Source: Streptomyces roseochromogenus subsp. oscitans DS 12.976 (GTDB lineage Bacteria > Actinomycetota > Actinomycetes > Streptomycetales > Streptomycetaceae). Taken from it: a stretch of 5,433 bases of DNA. The notes under the pieces were generated by a model. It saw only the letters and a program-made list of their open reading frames with translations, did not search any database and was not told where the DNA came from. The stretch spans positions 832,277 through 837,709 of the forward strand of contig NZ_CM002285.1 of NCBI RefSeq assembly GCF_000497445.1, given 5' to 3'. The translations under genes and the position numbers were made by a program. How positions within the stretch are numbered: position 1 is the first letter of the stretch; each line of letters begins with the position of its first letter. Positions 4,690-5,433 of this stretch are shown here, one piece after another.

Positions 4690-5322
4690 GTGCCGCTGAC
4701 CTTCGACGACCTCCTCTCCCGTGCCCGCGGTCTCGTCCGGGACGGCCGGCGGGCCGTGCTCGGGATCACGGGCAGCCCCGGTGCGGGCAAGACGACGCTC
4801 GCCGAGCAGCTGGTGCGGGCCCTGAACGCCGACGGGCCGCCCTGGGCCGCGCACGTTCCCATGGACGGCTTTCACCTCGCCGACGTCGAACTGGACCGGC
4901 TCGGCCGCCGGGACCGCAAGGGCGCGCCGGACACCTTCGACCCGGCCGGGTACGCGGCGCTGCTGCGGCGGCTGCACGAGGACACCGACGACGTGGTCTA
5001 CGCCCCCGGCTTCGAGCGGGTCCTGGAGCAGCCCCTCGCCGGCGCGATCCCGGTACCACCGACCGCCCGGCTCGTGGTCACCGAGGGCAACTACCTCCTG
5101 CTGACGGAGGGTTCGTGGTCGCGGGTACGGCCGTGCCTGGACGAGGTCTGGTTCTGCGAGACGGACGAGGACGAGCGCATCCGCCGGCTGATCGCCCGCC
5201 ACGAGGAGTTCGGCAAGGACCACGACACGGCCGTGGCCTGGGTCCTGAGCACGGACCAGCGCAACGCCGACCTGATCGCGACGACCCGGGGGCGGGCGGA
5301 CCTGGTGGTGTCTTACGGCTAG
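4690..5322 (+). CDS. P-loop nucleoside/nucleotide kinase family protein (uridine kinase/pantothenate kinase type)
   Basis: This is a 210-residue cytosolic protein. A Walker A motif GSPGAGKTT lies at 28-36 after a beta strand (AVLGIT). MDGFH (58-62) and RKGAPDTFD (76-84) correspond to substrate-side motifs of pantothenate kinase and uridine kinase. VVTEGNYLLL (129-138) matches the Walker B-like strand with its EG turn. ERIRRLIARHEEFGKD (162-177) is the Arg-rich lid region, and RNADLI (191-196) follows it. The fold predicts ATP-dependent phosphorylation of a small hydroxylated substrate. Whether that is a nucleoside, a pantothenate-like compound or a sugar cannot be read from the sequence. I chose GTG 4690 because the conserved part begins at once (PLTFDDLLSRARGLV). 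The frame stays open back to ATG 4630, but that stretch overlaps the divergent promoter and does not look coding. No good ribosome site precedes GTG 4690; CACTGT at 4679-4684 could be a weak -10 of a leaderless mRNA. Confidence 0.85.
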   Translation: MPLTFDDLLSRARGLVRDGRRAVLGITGSPGAGKTTLAEQLVRALNADGPPWAAHVPMDGFHLADVELDRLGRRDRKGAPDTFDPAGYAALLRRLHEDTDDVVYAPGFERVLEQPLAGAIPVPPTARLVVTEGNYLLLTEGSWSRVRPCLDEVWFCETDEDERIRRLIARHEEFGKDHDTAVAWVLSTDQRNADLIATTRGRADLVVSYG

Positions 5323-5433
5323 CCCGCGTTCTCTGGGACGACGGCGGATCCAGCGCCCTGGTGGCCGAGGCTGCTGCTCGTCTGCCCGCCCGCGGCCGTG
5401 TCCGGGCCGGCCGCCCGCTGGTCCGACGCCGAG
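5319..5433 (-). CDS. Probable C-terminal tail of a convergent gene (partial, N-terminus off the right edge)
   Basis: A minus-strand frame enters from the right edge and runs 37 codons to a TAG at 5321-5319. About 34 of these codons end in G or C, clearly more than in the next minus-strand frame, which supports coding. The peptide is rich in Ala, Gly, Ser and Gln (for example TAAGGQTSSSLGHQGAGS) and looks like a disordered C-terminal tail, as often follows the last helix of actinomycete transporters. No family can be assigned. Its stop and the kinase stop share the palindrome CTAG (5319-5322). If it is not a gene, these 111 bases hold nothing else I recognise. Confidence 0.4.
   Translation of the reverse strand, partial: SASDQRAAGPDTAAGGQTSSSLGHQGAGSAVVPENAG

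Noticed and set aside
3603..4862. Long minus-strand open frame (419 codons) overlapping HAD and the kinase
   Set aside because: Only its last part (from GTG 3857) matches a family, namely the GH65 N-terminus. The rest is an Arg-rich shadow of HAD, and it crosses the promoter region.
1..5433. CRISPR arrays, insertion sequences, phage genes, rRNA or tRNA genes
   Set aside because: No regularly spaced direct repeats, transposase motifs, terminal inverted repeats with target duplications, or RNA-gene folds were seen on either strand.

Overview
The window looks like chromosomal DNA from a high-GC actinomycete, most probably Streptomyces. GC content is very high, codons end almost always in G or C, and GTG starts occur. 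Genes are packed in short operons with 4-base start/stop overlaps. The intergenic sequence at about 2941-3060 resembles a stem-loop repeat family that I recall as common between Streptomyces genes. Gene identities come from reading protein motifs by eye; no database search was possible.

Layout. (1) Positions 1-1486, minus strand: a long polytopic membrane protein that runs off the left edge, probably a GT-C-type glycosyltransferase. (2) Positions 1487-1650: a divergent control region holding a perfect 8+8 inverted repeat with a TACA/TGTA core, and a diverged second copy that covers the apparent -10 box of the next gene. (3) Positions 1651-2924, plus strand: a two-gene operon of a BlaI/MecI/CopY-type repressor and an M56 (BlaR1-like) membrane metalloprotease, overlapping by ATGA. 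No beta-lactamase or PBP-type sensor domain is present. (4) Positions 2925-3085: a convergent intergenic region filled by a composite stem-loop repeat that probably acts as a two-way terminator. (5) Positions 3086-4594, minus strand: a HAD/beta-phosphoglucomutase-like gene followed, with a GTGA overlap, by a broken GH65 glycoside phosphorylase/hydrolase. The GH65 gene keeps only about 32 N-terminal and 225 C-terminal residues, joined out of frame. (6) Positions 4595-4689: a second divergent promoter region with a 14-base inverted repeat. (7) Positions 4690-5322, plus strand: a P-loop kinase of the uridine kinase/pantothenate kinase type. (8) Positions 5319-5433, minus strand: the probable C-terminal tail of a further gene, whose stop shares a CTAG with the kinase stop.

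How the genes may work together. The repressor and protease form a typical signal-responsive pair: the protease would relieve repression by the BlaI-like protein. The two operator-like sites suggest that the pair controls itself and the divergent membrane glycosyltransferase-like gene. The HAD and GH65 genes would normally form an alpha-glucoside (trehalose, maltose or kojibiose type) phosphorolysis module, in which the phosphorylase makes beta-glucose-1-phosphate and the HAD mutase converts it to glucose-6-phosphate. Here the phosphorylase has lost its catalytic barrel, leaving the mutase without its usual partner.

I see no CRISPR array, tRNA, rRNA, insertion sequence or phage gene. The two most notable points are the internal deletion in GH65 and the paired operators. 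I do not find convincing evidence of a wholly new system.
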